Source: Propionivibrio soli (lineage in GTDB: Bacteria; Pseudomonadota; Gammaproteobacteria; Burkholderiales; Rhodocyclaceae). From it: DNA of 64,000 bases. Within the stretch, counting starts at the first letter, position 1; each line of letters opens with the position of its first letter. Below are positions 9,332 through 18,734 of this stretch, piece by piece. The position numbers were made by a program, and so were the translations under genes. The stretch spans positions 62,001 through 126,000 of the forward strand of contig NZ_JANZKY010000001.1 of NCBI RefSeq assembly GCF_025770765.1, in the 5' to 3' direction. The notes under the pieces were generated by a model. The model worked only from the letters and a program-made list of their open reading frames with translations. It was not told the DNA's origin and made no database searches.

Positions 9332-10639
9332 TTAGTTCTTGCTATTTGCTTTCTCGAAGCGCTCGATCAGCTCATTGCCGCGGCTGACGATGGCGTCGAG
9401 GGCCTCCTTCGCGGTCTTCTTGCCGGCCCAGACCTGCTCGAGTTCTTCATCCTCAATGGTGCGGATCTGCACGTAGTTGCCGAGGCGAATACCGCGCGAC
9501 TTGTCGGTCGTCTTGCGGATCATTTGCGTCGGCGCGACGTCCGTACCCGGATTCTCCTTGTAGTACCCGGATTTCTCGGTCAGTTCAAACGCCGCCATCG
9601 TGATCGGCAGGTAACCGGTCCGCTTGTGGCTTTCGGATTGCACTTCGGGGCTGGACACGTAGTTGAAGAACTCGGCGACGCCCTTGTACTCTTCAGGCTT
9701 CTTGCCTGCCATGACCCACAAGCTCGCACCGCCGATCACGGTATTCTGTGGGGCACCGGGGACGTCCGGATAGTAAGGGAGCGTGGAGAGCCCAAAGTCG
9801 AACTTGGCGTTCTTCTTCGCGTTGCCGTAGAAGCCGGACGAGGTGGTGATCATCGCGCATTCACCGGAGATGAACGTCGGTTCCGGCACGCTCGTGCGGC
9901 CCTTGTAGACGAACAAACCTTGCTTGGCCATGTTCGCCAGATTTTCGATGTGACGAACATGCAACGGCGAGTTCACCTTCATCCGCGCGTCGAGACCGCC
10001 GAAGCCGTTGTTCTTCGACGCGAACTCGACGTTATGCCACGCGGAGAAGCTTTCCAGTTGCGTCCAGCTCTGCCAGGCAATGGTGAGCGGGCATTGGTGG
10101 CCGCTGGCCTTCAGCTTGGCCGCCGCCTGTGCTACTTCGATCCATGTCTTGGGTGGCGCGTTGGGATCGAGGCCCGCCGCCTTGAAGGCGTCCTTGTTGT
10201 AGTAGAAAACGGTCGTCGAACTGTTGAACGGGAAGCTCAGCATCTGCCCGTTGGCGCCGGTGTAGTAGCCGGCGACGGCCGGAATATAGGCGTTCGGATC
10301 GAACTTTACGCCGGCGTTCTTCATCACTTCACCGACCGGAACGATCGCTTTGCGGCTAGCCATCATGGTCGCCGTACCGACCTCGAACACTTGCAGGATG
10401 TGCGGCGCGTTGCCGGAGCGGAACGCGGCCATTGCCGCCGTCAGGGACTCGTCATACACACCCTTGAAGGTCGGAATGACCTTGTACTTCGTCTGGCTGG
10501 CGTTGAAGCCCTTGGCCAGGTCGTTGACCCACTCGCCATTGACGGCGGTCATCGAGTGCCAGAAGTGGATTTCGGTCTGGGCGTGCGCGGAGAGGGAAGC
10601 GAGTGATGCAAACAATACGGCAGAAAATTTCAGTCTCAT
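9332..10639 (-). CDS. ugpB: sn-glycerol-3-phosphate-binding periplasmic protein UgpB
   Basis: A 435-residue family 1 extracellular solute-binding protein, close to E. coli UgpB in length (438). The signal peptide ends near AHA-QT (about residue 20), and the mature start TEIHFWHSM is characteristic of UgpB. The ATG at 10637-10639 is preceded by AAAGGAG at good spacing; the in-frame ATG 12 codons upstream has no such site. First gene of the ugpBAEC operon. Known UgpB proteins bind glycerol-3-phosphate and glycerophosphocholine, which imported cytoplasmic phosphatases or dehydrogenases then use. Confidence 0.94.
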   Translation of the reverse strand: MRLKFSAVLFASLASLSAHAQTEIHFWHSMTAVNGEWVNDLAKGFNASQTKYKVIPTFKGVYDESLTAAMAAFRSGNAPHILQVFEVGTATMMASRKAIVPVGEVMKNAGVKFDPNAYIPAVAGYYTGANGQMLSFPFNSSTTVFYYNKDAFKAAGLDPNAPPKTWIEVAQAAAKLKASGHQCPLTIAWQSWTQLESFSAWHNVEFASKNNGFGGLDARMKVNSPLHVRHIENLANMAKQGLFVYKGRTSVPEPTFISGECAMITTSSGFYGNAKKNAKFDFGLSTLPYYPDVPGAPQNTVIGGASLWVMAGKKPEEYKGVAEFFNYVSSPEVQSESHKRTGYLPITMAAFELTEKSGYYKENPGTDVAPTQMIRKTTDKSRGIRLGNYVQIRTIEDEELEQVWAGKKTAKEALDAIVSRGNELIERFEKANSKN

Positions 10640-10728
10640 GTGAACTCCTTTATCGATGCGGTTACTCGCGCGCAAACGCCTATGGCCGCTGTTGGATGAA
10701 CGAAGACGTGAAGGTAATTCCGGTGCCT

Positions 10729-10781
10729 GATACTGTTCCCTGGTACTGATCCCTTGTTATGTTTCCTTGTTCTGTAACATT
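10729..10781. repeat. Four imperfect 13-14 bp direct repeats upstream of ugpB
   Basis: Four consecutive units on the plus strand, GATACTGTTCCCT, GGTACTGATCCCTT, GTTATGTTTCCTT and GTTCTGTAACATT, occupy 10729-10781, about 90-140 bp upstream of the ugpB start. Each has a TACTGT/TATGTT-like core followed by a pyrimidine run at a 13-14 bp period. In E. coli ugp is controlled by PhoB at 11-bp direct repeats; the period and core here do not match a Pho box. It may be an activator array or an unrelated low-complexity tract. Confidence 0.4.
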
Positions 10782-11116
10782 GGTGTCCGGATGGTGGCCG
10801 TTAGCCAGACAGGCTGTCAAGCGACCAGGGCAGCCACAGGGCGCCGGTCCGGACACGCGTAGTAACCAACAGGGGCACACGGAACATCGTCGAAGGCGGC
10901 AAGCAGGAACGCGGCGGACTCTACGCAGCCCGTATTACCGGACCGTTACAGTTCAGACCGCCTCTTCGCCCGCTGGCAGAGACTGCAATGACGATGTTTC
11001 CTTGCCTACGAACCGATCTTTATTTGTTTCGTATTCGACCGGAGATGTTTTCGTATGCAAACATGACCCTTGAAGCGACACTATTATGGCGGTTTTTTCT
11101 TGTCAAGCGAAAACGG

Positions 11117-11136
11117 CACGTTCCGTTACGAACGTG
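11117..11136. promoter_or_regulatory. 20-bp inverted repeat, possible operator
   Basis: CACGTTC-CGTTAC-GAACGTG, a perfect 7-bp inverted repeat with a 6-bp spacer, next to an AT-rich stretch in the intergenic region upstream of ugpB. The geometry fits a dimeric repressor site. It has no U-tract on either side, so a terminator is less likely. No regulator can be assigned. Confidence 0.3.
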
Positions 11137-11315
11137 TGGTAAGGATGGTCCGGCAGCATTTCCGGAAAGAGCGCTGAAGACGCTCGCTGCTTCCCAGGCG
11201 CCCCGAAACGATGGGCAGCGAGAAGACACAAAGCGATCAACCGATCGCCTCGCTCTCCGCGCTGCGCGAGATTGGCGTTTCAGAGCCGAAAAACTCAGTC
11301 GACAAAAACGCCGCG

Positions 11316-12548
11316 TCAGGGACGAACCTGGTCGATCGTCACCCGCACGCCGCCGGTACCGATTCCTACGCCTTTCACGACACCAAAGAGATCCCCGCTC
11401 GCGCTTTGTGCTTGTCCGGATTTGGCCACCCGTGCCTCGATGGTCACCGACTTGAAGCCGGAGATTTTTCCGCCGCCGGGCAGGGCTTGCGTATCGTCCA
11501 AGGTGAATTTCAACGGCAGGTCGGCCACCCGTCCGCGCATTACGGCAAGCGGCATCCGCGAACCGTCGTCGGGCCGCGCGAACACGAAAAGCACATCGTC
11601 GGGCTGAGCTTTGGCAGCGATGGCGCCGGCGAGCATGACTTCTCCGCTGATCGCTTCCGGACGCACCGCCTTCTGCACTTCCGGCGTTGCCGACATGGCT
11701 CCCGGCGCATCTCCCCGTGCCGCCAAGTCGCGCGCCTTATCCACCGCCGCCTGCAGCGAACGCGCCTCGTCCGATCCCGGCTCGAGCTGTGGCAGCAAGC
11801 GGCCCCAATAGTCGATGACGGCTTTGAAATCGTTGCGTTCGGTCGCCGCGGCACCGGCGAGGAAGAGCGCCTGAGGCTCGCCCGGGTCGAGTTTGAGTGC
11901 GCGGATTACCAGTTCTTCGGGCTTGCCCGCCATGGCGCCACCGTTAGCCCGTGCGAGCATCTCGGCGTAATCGGCAAGCAGCGCCGGCTCGTTCTCGACC
12001 ACGGCGCTGGCGTGTGTGTAGGCGTCAGCCGCCTCTGCATACCGGCCGAGCGCCTTATACGAACGGGCGAGCATGATCCACCCCTTACTGTCGTCAGGAT
12101 TGGCTTTCAGGCGCGCCGCGAGCCCGTCGACCATCTGCGCAATCTGCTCGGCGGCGACATGGGGCCTTGATGCGTCGGGATCGAAAGCCTGCGGCGTGCC
12201 GAGCAATGCATAACCGGCGAGCGCGGCCAAGGGGATGGCGAAGAGGAGCACGAACGCCGTGCGCCGCCCCCCGCTCTTCTCGACGACATCGCCTGTCGCT
12301 CGGTTTTCCTCCAGCAATCGACGCTGCAATTCGTCCCGCGCTTCGCGGAAGTCGGCGTCAGCCAGCGCGCCTGCCGCGCGTTCGCGTTCGAGTTCCCGTA
12401 ACTGATCGCGAAAAATGCCAACGTTCAGTTGCTGCGCCCCAACTCCCGCCGTTTGGGCCGGCGCGCGCAAGAGCGGGCGCAAAAGGATGAACAATACGAC
12501 GGCCAGGAGCAGCCCCGCGCCGAGCAGAAAACCGGCGGCCGTACTCAT
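11316..12548 (-). CDS. ccmI: Cytochrome c maturation protein CcmI
   Basis: A 410-residue protein with two N-terminal membrane helices (about 5-25 and 95-115) separated by a cytoplasmic loop, then periplasmic TPR-like helices (about 140-290) and a C-terminal domain of beta character ending in VRVTIDQV. CcmI holds apocytochrome c and delivers it to CcmF/CcmH for haem attachment. Last gene of the ccm operon; its ATG overlaps the ccmH stop by 4 bp. This is the full-length form rather than the fused E. coli CcmH arrangement. Confidence 0.92.
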   Translation of the reverse strand: MSTAAGFLLGAGLLLAVVLFILLRPLLRAPAQTAGVGAQQLNVGIFRDQLRELERERAAGALADADFREARDELQRRLLEENRATGDVVEKSGGRRTAFVLLFAIPLAALAGYALLGTPQAFDPDASRPHVAAEQIAQMVDGLAARLKANPDDSKGWIMLARSYKALGRYAEAADAYTHASAVVENEPALLADYAEMLARANGGAMAGKPEELVIRALKLDPGEPQALFLAGAAATERNDFKAVIDYWGRLLPQLEPGSDEARSLQAAVDKARDLAARGDAPGAMSATPEVQKAVRPEAISGEVMLAGAIAAKAQPDDVLFVFARPDDGSRMPLAVMRGRVADLPLKFTLDDTQALPGGGKISGFKSVTIEARVAKSGQAQSASGDLFGVVKGVGIGTGGVRVTIDQVRP

Positions 12549-13060
12549 TGCTGTTCGCCCTCCATATTCAGCAACCGCTCGGCTTCACCCTGTTCCTCGA
12601 GGGACAATGGAGCAGCCACCACCTGCCTGTTCCGGCGCCGCAAATAAGCGACTAGGGCCGCTAATCCGCCGAGCAGCAGCACTACCGGCCCAAACCAGAG
12701 AAGAATTGTCGTCAGCTTGAGCGGCGGCCGATACAACACGAAATCGCCGTATCGGCTGACCATGAAGTCGAGAATTTCCCGATCGCTGCGTCCCTGCCCG
12801 ATCATCGTCCGGATTTCGCGGCGCAAGTCGTTAGCAAGTTCCGCATGCGACCCGGCCAGCGACTCGTTCTGGCAGACCAGGCAACGCAGTTCGGAGGCGA
12901 TGGCCACCAACCGCTTTTCGACGGCCTCGTCGGCAGCGAGCGGTGCGGCCTCCTTGGCGCGCGCCGGAGCGAAAACGGCCAGGCTCGCCATCACGGCAAA
13001 AAGCGCCAACCACCAGGAGTATCGATCGGCGCGCGACGACCACCAGACGAATGGGGTCAT
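12545..13060 (-). CDS. ccmH: Cytochrome c maturation thiol-reductase CcmH
   Basis: A 171-residue periplasm-facing, membrane-anchored protein. The N-terminal signal/anchor is followed by the conserved LRCLVCQNESLAGS motif, whose CxxC thiols handle the reduced apocytochrome CxxCH cysteines, and later by SRYGDFVLYRPP. A second membrane helix lies near 130. It overlaps both neighbours by 4 bp (ccmG upstream, ccmI downstream). Confidence 0.94.
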   Translation of the reverse strand: MTPFVWWSSRADRYSWWLALFAVMASLAVFAPARAKEAAPLAADEAVEKRLVAIASELRCLVCQNESLAGSHAELANDLRREIRTMIGQGRSDREILDFMVSRYGDFVLYRPPLKLTTILLWFGPVVLLLGGLAALVAYLRRRNRQVVAAPLSLEEQGEAERLLNMEGEQQ

Positions 13061-13641
13061 TTGTTGAGCTCCGCGATGAGCGGCAGGATCTTGCCCGAGA
13101 AAACGTCCGGTGTGATCGGTCCGGTGTGCTTCATCCGAATCAAGCCGGACTTGTCGATGACATATGTTTCGGGTACGCCATAGACGCCGTAGTCGATGCC
13201 AACGCGACCGTTGAGGTCAAGCGCGGAAAGCGCATACGGGTTGCCGTGTTCACGCAGCCAGGCGTTGGCGCGCTGCAAGGCAAGCCGTCGCTCGCCCTCC
13301 TCGCCCAGTTTGTCGGCATCGATCGCGCCGTCCCCGCTCACCTCCTTGTAGTTGAGGCCAATCAAGGTAATCGCGGGATTCTTCGCCATCTCGACGAGAA
13401 CCGGGTGTTCCTGGCGGCACGACACGCACCAGCTCGCCCACACGTTGAGCAACCACACTTTGCCGCGCATTTCCTGCGGCGAAAAACTCTTTTCCGGGGC
13501 ATCGACGCGGGCCAGCGTGAACACGGGGGCCGGTTTGCCGACCAGCGGCGAAGGCACGTCGCGGGGATTGAGCCCCAGCCCAACCGCAAGCAGGATAACC
13601 AAGGCAACAAAGCCAACTAGAGGCCAAAGGAAACGGTTCAT
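13057..13641 (-). CDS. ccmG: Thiol:disulfide interchange protein CcmG/DsbE
   Basis: A 194-residue TlpA-like thioredoxin fold tethered by an N-terminal helix (about 5-24). Active site WCVSC lies in VWASWCVSCRQEHP (about residue 77), replacing the WCxPxC pattern of many CcmG proteins with WCVSC. The second conserved feature GVYGVPETYVID contains the cis-proline. It keeps apocytochrome or CcmH thiols reduced. The gene starts 3 bp after ccmF. Confidence 0.94.
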   Translation of the reverse strand: MNRFLWPLVGFVALVILLAVGLGLNPRDVPSPLVGKPAPVFTLARVDAPEKSFSPQEMRGKVWLLNVWASWCVSCRQEHPVLVEMAKNPAITLIGLNYKEVSGDGAIDADKLGEEGERRLALQRANAWLREHGNPYALSALDLNGRVGIDYGVYGVPETYVIDKSGLIRMKHTGPITPDVFSGKILPLIAELNK

Positions 13642-13644
13642 GTC

Positions 13645-15639
13645 TTACGCCTTCGCTTGGTCCGCGACGCCGGCAACCGGTGCCGCCGCGCGGGCTGCCA
13701 GACGGTAGCGCCGATCGGAGAGGGCCAGGATGCCGCCAAGGGCCATCAGTACGCAGCCGCCCCAGATCCAGTCCACGAACGGCTTGTGATAAACGCGTAC
13801 GGCCCAAGGGCCGTCGGGCCGCGCCCGATCGATCGGCTCGCCGAGCGAAACGTACACATCGCGCAGGAATCCGGTGTCGATCGCCGCCTCGGTCATCGGC
13901 ATCGCCGAGGAAACGTAGCTTCGTTTCTCCGGATGCAATACGCGCAGCACGCGGCCCGAGCGCTGCAACTCGACGTCCCCGACCAGGGCCGTGTAGTTCG
14001 GCCCCTCCTCGGTGCGTACGCCGCCGAAGCGGAACGTGTATCCGCCGACCTCGACCGTATCGCCGATGTCCATCCGCACGTCCTTCTCGGCTTGGTAACC
14101 GCTGACCAAGGCCACGCCGACAACGAAAACCGCGACGCCGATGTGGGCCAGGTGCATGCCGAGAAAGCTCCTCGGCTGTTGGCGACAAGCCGCCATGAAC
14201 GGGCGGCCCGCCCGTGTCGACTGCACACGGACGACGAAGTTGAGACCGGCGGTAGCTACGATCCATACGGCGAGTACGAGGCTGAGCGCAACGAGTGGCT
14301 TCCACTCGCCCATCAGCAATGGCGCGGCACCGCCGACTATGGCAGCCGAAACGAACGCCCAGCGCAGCGTCCGCGACAACTCGGCAATACTGGCGTTTTT
14401 CCAGCGAGCGAATGGAGCGACACCGATCAGGAACAGAACCGGGATCATCAGCGGCGCAAACACCGAATCAAAGTACGGCGGACCGACGGAGAGTTTGCCG
14501 AGACCAAGCGCATCGATGACGAGCGGGTAGAGCGTACCGAGCAATACCGACGCGCAAGCGACGACGAGCAACACGTTATTGGTGAGCAGGAACGACTCGC
14601 GCGAGACGAGTCCGAAGCGCCCTCCCAGGCCGACCTTGGGCGCCCGCCAGGCGAACAGCACAAGTGAGCTGCCGATGACGACGACGAGGAAAGCGAGGAT
14701 GAAGATGCCGCGCCGCGGATCGGTCGCAAACGCATGCACCGACGTCAACACCCCGGAACGGACGAGGAACGTACCGAGCAGCGACAGCGAGAACGCAGAG
14801 ATCGCCAGCAGCACCGTCCAGTTCTTGAACGAGCCGCGCTTTTCGGTCACTGCCAGCGAGTGCACAAGCGCCGTGCCTAGCAGCCAGGGCATGAACGACG
14901 CGTTCTCGACCGGATCCCAGAACCACCAGCCGCCCCATCCCAGTTCGTAGTACGCCCACCAGGAGCCGAGCGCAATGCCGAAGGTCAGGAAGACCCACGC
15001 GGCCGTGGTCCACGGCCGGGACCAGCGCGCCCAGGCGGCGTCGAGTTGCCCTGAGAGCAGCGCCGACACGGCGAAAGCGTAGGCCACCGAGAAACCGACG
15101 TAGCCCATGTACAGCATCGGCGGATGAATGACGAGGCCCGGATCCTGCAACAGCGGATTGAGGTCGCGCCCTTCTTCCGCCCCGGGCAGCAAGCGGTCGA
15201 ACGGATTCGACGTCACCAGAATGAAGAGCAGAAATCCTGCAGTGACCAGCCCGAGGACGCCGAGAACCCGCGCCACCATCGCGTCCGGCAATTGGCGCGA
15301 GAACGCGGCCACCGCCAGCATCCACAACGCGAGCATCATCACCCAGAGCAGCAACGACCCTTCGTGGCCGCCCCAGACGGCCGCCACGCGATACGGCAGC
15401 GGCAACAACGAATTCGAGTGTTGAGCGACGTAAAGCACCGAGAAATCGTTTTGCACGAACGACGCCGTCAAACATCCGAAAGCCACGGCAATCAACAACG
15501 TCAATGCGCTGGCCGCCGGGCGTGCCAGCGCAATCCAGCGCAACTGCCGTCGATGTGCGCCAACGAGTGGCAGCACGCCTTGCACGACGGCAACACAGAA
15601 GGCGACGATCAGGGCGAATTGACCCAGTTCAGGAAGCAT
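13645..15639 (-). CDS. ccmF: Haem lyase subunit CcmF
   Basis: A 664-residue polytopic inner-membrane protein (about 15 helices). The tryptophan-rich haem-handling motif WGGWWFWDPVENASFMPW occurs near residue 235, flanked by conserved periplasmic histidines. CcmF receives haem from holo-CcmE and ligates it to apocytochrome with CcmH and CcmI. Length is normal for the family. It begins 60 bp after ccmE. Confidence 0.97.
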   Translation of the reverse strand: MLPELGQFALIVAFCVAVVQGVLPLVGAHRRQLRWIALARPAASALTLLIAVAFGCLTASFVQNDFSVLYVAQHSNSLLPLPYRVAAVWGGHEGSLLLWVMMLALWMLAVAAFSRQLPDAMVARVLGVLGLVTAGFLLFILVTSNPFDRLLPGAEEGRDLNPLLQDPGLVIHPPMLYMGYVGFSVAYAFAVSALLSGQLDAAWARWSRPWTTAAWVFLTFGIALGSWWAYYELGWGGWWFWDPVENASFMPWLLGTALVHSLAVTEKRGSFKNWTVLLAISAFSLSLLGTFLVRSGVLTSVHAFATDPRRGIFILAFLVVVIGSSLVLFAWRAPKVGLGGRFGLVSRESFLLTNNVLLVVACASVLLGTLYPLVIDALGLGKLSVGPPYFDSVFAPLMIPVLFLIGVAPFARWKNASIAELSRTLRWAFVSAAIVGGAAPLLMGEWKPLVALSLVLAVWIVATAGLNFVVRVQSTRAGRPFMAACRQQPRSFLGMHLAHIGVAVFVVGVALVSGYQAEKDVRMDIGDTVEVGGYTFRFGGVRTEEGPNYTALVGDVELQRSGRVLRVLHPEKRSYVSSAMPMTEAAIDTGFLRDVYVSLGEPIDRARPDGPWAVRVYHKPFVDWIWGGCVLMALGGILALSDRRYRLAARAAAPVAGVADQAKA

Positions 15640-15699
15640 CGCGAGACCTCATGCGATTGAAGTTTTCGTCGCGCGCCGACTGCGCCATGCCAAGCCCGT

Positions 15700-16179
15700 T
15701 CACTGACGCACCGTCTTTGCGGTGGCTTCGACGGCCGCCTTGTTGGCCAAAGCGCGTGCATGCGCGTCCCCCACCGCTTTCGCGGCTTCCGGCGGCATGT
15801 AATTCTCGTCGTGCTTGGCCAGCACCTCGCTGGCGACGAAAACGCCGTCATCGCCCAGGCGACCCTGAGCAACGGCCCCTTTCCCCTCCTTGAACAGGTC
15901 GGGGAGGATGCCTTTGTAGGCGACGGTCATGTCCTTCTCCGTATCGGTGACGACGAAACGCATCGTCACGCCGTCGACTTCACGGCGCAGCGAGCCTTCC
16001 TTCACCATGCCGCCGATGCGAAATGGCTTGCCCTTAGGCGCTTCACCGGCCGCTACCTGCGTCGGCGAGAAGAAGAAGACAAGATTGCTTTGAAACGCAT
16101 TGAGGACGAGAGCGGCGATAACGCCCAATACGGCGAGTCCCCCCAGGATCAACGCCATGCGCTTGTGCCGTGTTTTCAC
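15700..16179 (-). CDS. ccmE: Haem chaperone CcmE
   Basis: A 159-residue membrane-anchored beta-barrel haem chaperone. The N-terminal helix is about 8-28, and the conserved [13 protein letters not shown] contains H123, the residue that binds haem covalently. The start codon is GTG at 16177-16179, overlapping the ccmD stop as GTGA. It carries haem from CcmC to CcmF. Confidence 0.95.
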   Translation of the reverse strand: MKTRHKRMALILGGLAVLGVIAALVLNAFQSNLVFFFSPTQVAAGEAPKGKPFRIGGMVKEGSLRREVDGVTMRFVVTDTEKDMTVAYKGILPDLFKEGKGAVAQGRLGDDGVFVASEVLAKHDENYMPPEAAKAVGDAHARALANKAAVEATAKTVRQ

Positions 16180-16448
16180 GCTTTACTTTCGGAATTGCTT
16201 GGTGTGCCCGGCGTGCTTGGAACGCCGAGTCGGTTCTGAGTTTGTCGGACGGTCGCCCGCCCGCGCTCGGATTTTTCGGCGCGGAACTGCCGCCGCAGGC
16301 GAGCCAGTAACTGCCTGTGACCTTTCACAATTAGAAGAGGTTCCGCGACCATCGCCACCGCCATGACGATGAACGAGCCCCATACATACACGCCGTGCGT
16401 GCCCATGGCGATGAATTCGGCGAAGCTATTCCAGTACATCCAGTCCAT
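16176..16448 (-). CDS. ccmD: Haem exporter accessory protein CcmD
   Basis: A small 90-residue protein starting [16 protein letters not shown], with one membrane helix (about 18-41) and a basic cytoplasmic tail; the start has the tryptophan/aromatic-rich character typical of CcmD. CcmD stabilises the CcmABC complex and is needed to release holo-CcmE. It lies 2 bp after ccmC and overlaps ccmE by 4 bp. The tail after about residue 60 is longer than in most CcmD proteins and low in complexity. Confidence 0.88.
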   Translation of the reverse strand: MDWMYWNSFAEFIAMGTHGVYVWGSFIVMAVAMVAEPLLIVKGHRQLLARLRRQFRAEKSERGRATVRQTQNRLGVPSTPGTPSNSESKA

Positions 16449-16450
16449 GT

Positions 16451-17212
16451 TCACGCCTCCGCCGCTTCGCCGCGCGCGATCTCGGCACGCACCCATTCGG
16501 TGTTTCGCTCGCGTTCCAGCATGATCGTGCGCACGCGCATCAGCGCCACGGCAATGGCGTACATCCAGCACGCGAGAGCACAGAACAGCATTCCCCACAA
16601 CATCGTCGTCGCCATCGACGGCGACTTCGTCAGGCTCACCGACGATCCCTGGTGCAACGTGTTCCACCACTTGACCGAGAAATAGATGATCGGAACGTTT
16701 ACCACACCGACCAAGGCCAGGACGGCGCTCGCGTTGTCGGCTCGGCGCGGATCGTCGATGGCCGAGCGCAGTGCGATGAAACCGACGTAGAGAAAAAGCA
16801 GGATTAGTTCTGAGGTCAGCCGCGCGTCCCAGACCCACCACGTGCCCCACATCGGCTTGCCCCACAGGGCACCGGTCCATAGCGAGAGGAAGGCGAACAG
16901 CGCCCCCGTGGGCGCGAGTGCCTGCGCCATCATTCCCGACAGGCGGAAGTTGAAGGCCAGCCCGAGCCCGGCCCAAAAGGCCATCACAACATAGATGAAC
17001 ATCGACATCCACGAGGCCGGGACATGCAGAAAGATGATGCGGTAGCCCTCGCCTTGTTGCGCGTCGGTCGGCGCGACGAGAAACCCGATGTAGAGCCCGA
17101 TCACGCCGAACACCGCCGCGAGTACCCAGAACCAAGGAATCATGCGGCCCGCCAGCGGATAGAACGCCTGTGGGCTTGCAAATCGATACCAGTTGATCAG
17201 CCGGTTGCTCAC
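16451..17212 (-). CDS. ccmC: Haem exporter/handling protein CcmC
   Basis: A 253-residue six-helix membrane protein with the haem-handling motif WGTWWVWDARLTSEL (about residue 125). It delivers haem to CcmE. GTG start (17210-17212) giving MSNRLINWYRF. It follows ccmB after a 125-bp gap in which I see no gene. Confidence 0.96.
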   Translation of the reverse strand: MSNRLINWYRFASPQAFYPLAGRMIPWFWVLAAVFGVIGLYIGFLVAPTDAQQGEGYRIIFLHVPASWMSMFIYVVMAFWAGLGLAFNFRLSGMMAQALAPTGALFAFLSLWTGALWGKPMWGTWWVWDARLTSELILLFLYVGFIALRSAIDDPRRADNASAVLALVGVVNVPIIYFSVKWWNTLHQGSSVSLTKSPSMATTMLWGMLFCALACWMYAIAVALMRVRTIMLERERNTEWVRAEIARGEAAEA

Positions 17213-17337
17213 GTCGTTACTCTCCAGTCACTGCGCGGTCGACCGCGTGCGCAGCCCGCCCGTCGCGCAGGGGTCGAAACATGCCCTAGCTCCCCGGGGC
17301 AGCAGGAGCATCCTTTTCAGGCGGTCGGTCGCGGCAC

Positions 17338-18006
17338 TCATTCCAAAGCGATTCGCAAGGCCGCAGCCGTCGGCCACGGTGCGAAAAACACGCCGCCGAG
17401 CGCGAGAGCGCCGAGCAGCGAAAGATGGGCGTCCGAAGCCATTCCCGTCGCCACGGCGTCCACGGCGCCGGCGCCAAATATCAGCACGGGAATATACAGC
17501 GGCAGCACCAGCAGCGACAGCAGCACGCCGCTCCCGCGCACACCAAGCGTCAAGGCCGCGCCGATGGCGCCGATTCCGGACAGTGCCGGCGTGCCGATGA
17601 GGAGTGACAGCGTGAGCGTCTTCAAACCATCGGCTGGCAGATCGAACTGAAGCCCGAGCACCGGAGCAAGCAAGGCGAGCGGCAATCCGCACACCAGCCA
17701 ATGCGCGACCACCTTACCGATCACCGTCAAGCCCAGCGGTTGCGGCGCGAGCAGCAATTGTTCGAGCGTACCGTCGCGCAGATCATCGGCAAATAGCCGC
17801 GGCAACGAGAGCATCGTCGCCAACAACGCGGCCACCCACAGAACGCCGGGAGCAAGCGTGCGTAGCAGCTCGGGCTGCGGCCCGACACCGAGCGGAAACA
17901 GGCTGACGACGATGATAAAGAAGAACAGGGCCGAAACGACGTCGGAGCGCCGCCGCATGGCGAGACGCAAATCGCGGGCGACGATGGCGCGGACGAAAGC
18001 GATCAT
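17338..18006 (-). CDS. ccmB: Haem exporter permease CcmB
   Basis: A 222-residue six-helix membrane protein. The DLRDGTLEQLLLAPQP loop near residue 75 and the length are typical of CcmB. It pairs with CcmA in an ABC-type complex that uses ATP to release haem-loaded CcmE. It overlaps ccmA by 4 bp. Confidence 0.95.
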   Translation of the reverse strand: MIAFVRAIVARDLRLAMRRRSDVVSALFFFIIVVSLFPLGVGPQPELLRTLAPGVLWVAALLATMLSLPRLFADDLRDGTLEQLLLAPQPLGLTVIGKVVAHWLVCGLPLALLAPVLGLQFDLPADGLKTLTLSLLIGTPALSGIGAIGAALTLGVRGSGVLLSLLVLPLYIPVLIFGAGAVDAVATGMASDAHLSLLGALALGGVFFAPWPTAAALRIALE

Positions 18007-18656
18007 GTCGTCGCGCTCCCGCCAGTCGACAGATCACCCAGAACCAACTCATGCGTGGCGCCGGCCGCGATCGGTACCGCCTGATGCGTCGTCAGAACGG
18101 CGAGACCGCCGCGCTGCAGGTGCGCACCGATCAATCCGGCGACAAACTCGACGGCCGCCACGTCGAGGGCGACGAAAGGCTCATCGAGCAGCCAGAGGAG
18201 CCGGCGCTCGCCGACGAGGCGCGCCAGCGCCACGCGTCGCTTCTGCCCTTGCGAGAGGTAGCGGCAGGCGAGGTCGGCGCGTCCAGCGAGGCCGAGCTGT
18301 TCGAGCGCGTCGATGGCCGCATCCTCGTCAAGCGTTTCGCCGACGAGCCGGGCGGTGGCCAGCAGGTTCTCGAGCGGCGTGAGGTCCTCCTTGATGGCAT
18401 TCGGATGCCCCAGATAACAGAGCTCGCGCCGATAGTCGTCGGCCTGGCCCCGAATCGGCGCGCCGCGCCAGCGGACTTCGCCCGCCATCGGCGTCGATAG
18501 CCCGCAAAGCATACGCAGCAACGTCGTCTTGCCAGTCCCGTTGCCGCCCTGCAGGTACAGAAGCTCACCCGCACCGAGGCGAAAACCGACGTGCGCGAAC
18601 AGGCGCCGTTCGCCCCGCACACATTCGAGATCGATTGCTTCCAGCAAGCCGTCCAT
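18003..18656 (-). CDS. ccmA: Haem exporter ATP-binding protein CcmA
   Basis: A 217-residue ABC ATPase: Walker A GGNGTGKTT near residue 37, signature LSQGQKRR (the CcmA form of LSGGQ), Walker B LLWLLDEPF. ATP hydrolysis drives release of holo-CcmE rather than haem export itself. First gene of the nine-gene ccm operon (A-B-C-D-E-F-G-H-I), all on the minus strand. This operon can mature the multihaem cytochrome encoded 5 kb away. Confidence 0.96.
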   Translation of the reverse strand: MDGLLEAIDLECVRGERRLFAHVGFRLGAGELLYLQGGNGTGKTTLLRMLCGLSTPMAGEVRWRGAPIRGQADDYRRELCYLGHPNAIKEDLTPLENLLATARLVGETLDEDAAIDALEQLGLAGRADLACRYLSQGQKRRVALARLVGERRLLWLLDEPFVALDVAAVEFVAGLIGAHLQRGGLAVLTTHQAVPIAAGATHELVLGDLSTGGSATT

Positions 18657-18734
18657 GGGATCAAAAGCGTCGAATCAGGGCCGCATTATGCACGGGAAGC
18701 CGGTTTTCCTTCACGGCATCAGCACATGACGGGC

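Larger units (their letters stand above)
10640..11315. other. Intergenic region between ccmI and ugpB
   Basis: 676 bp without a convincing gene; the open frames present have no recognisable product and weak starts. It holds the ugpB leader and promoter region, the 10729-10781 repeat array, an AT-rich stretch at about 11020-11105 and an inverted repeat at 11117-11136. ccmI transcription ends at its left-facing end, but I see no strong intrinsic terminator. Confidence 0.6.

Noticed and set aside
10759-11073. Possible 104-codon gene upstream of ugpB
   Set aside because: No ribosome site or recognisable product; it overlaps the repeat array and control region.
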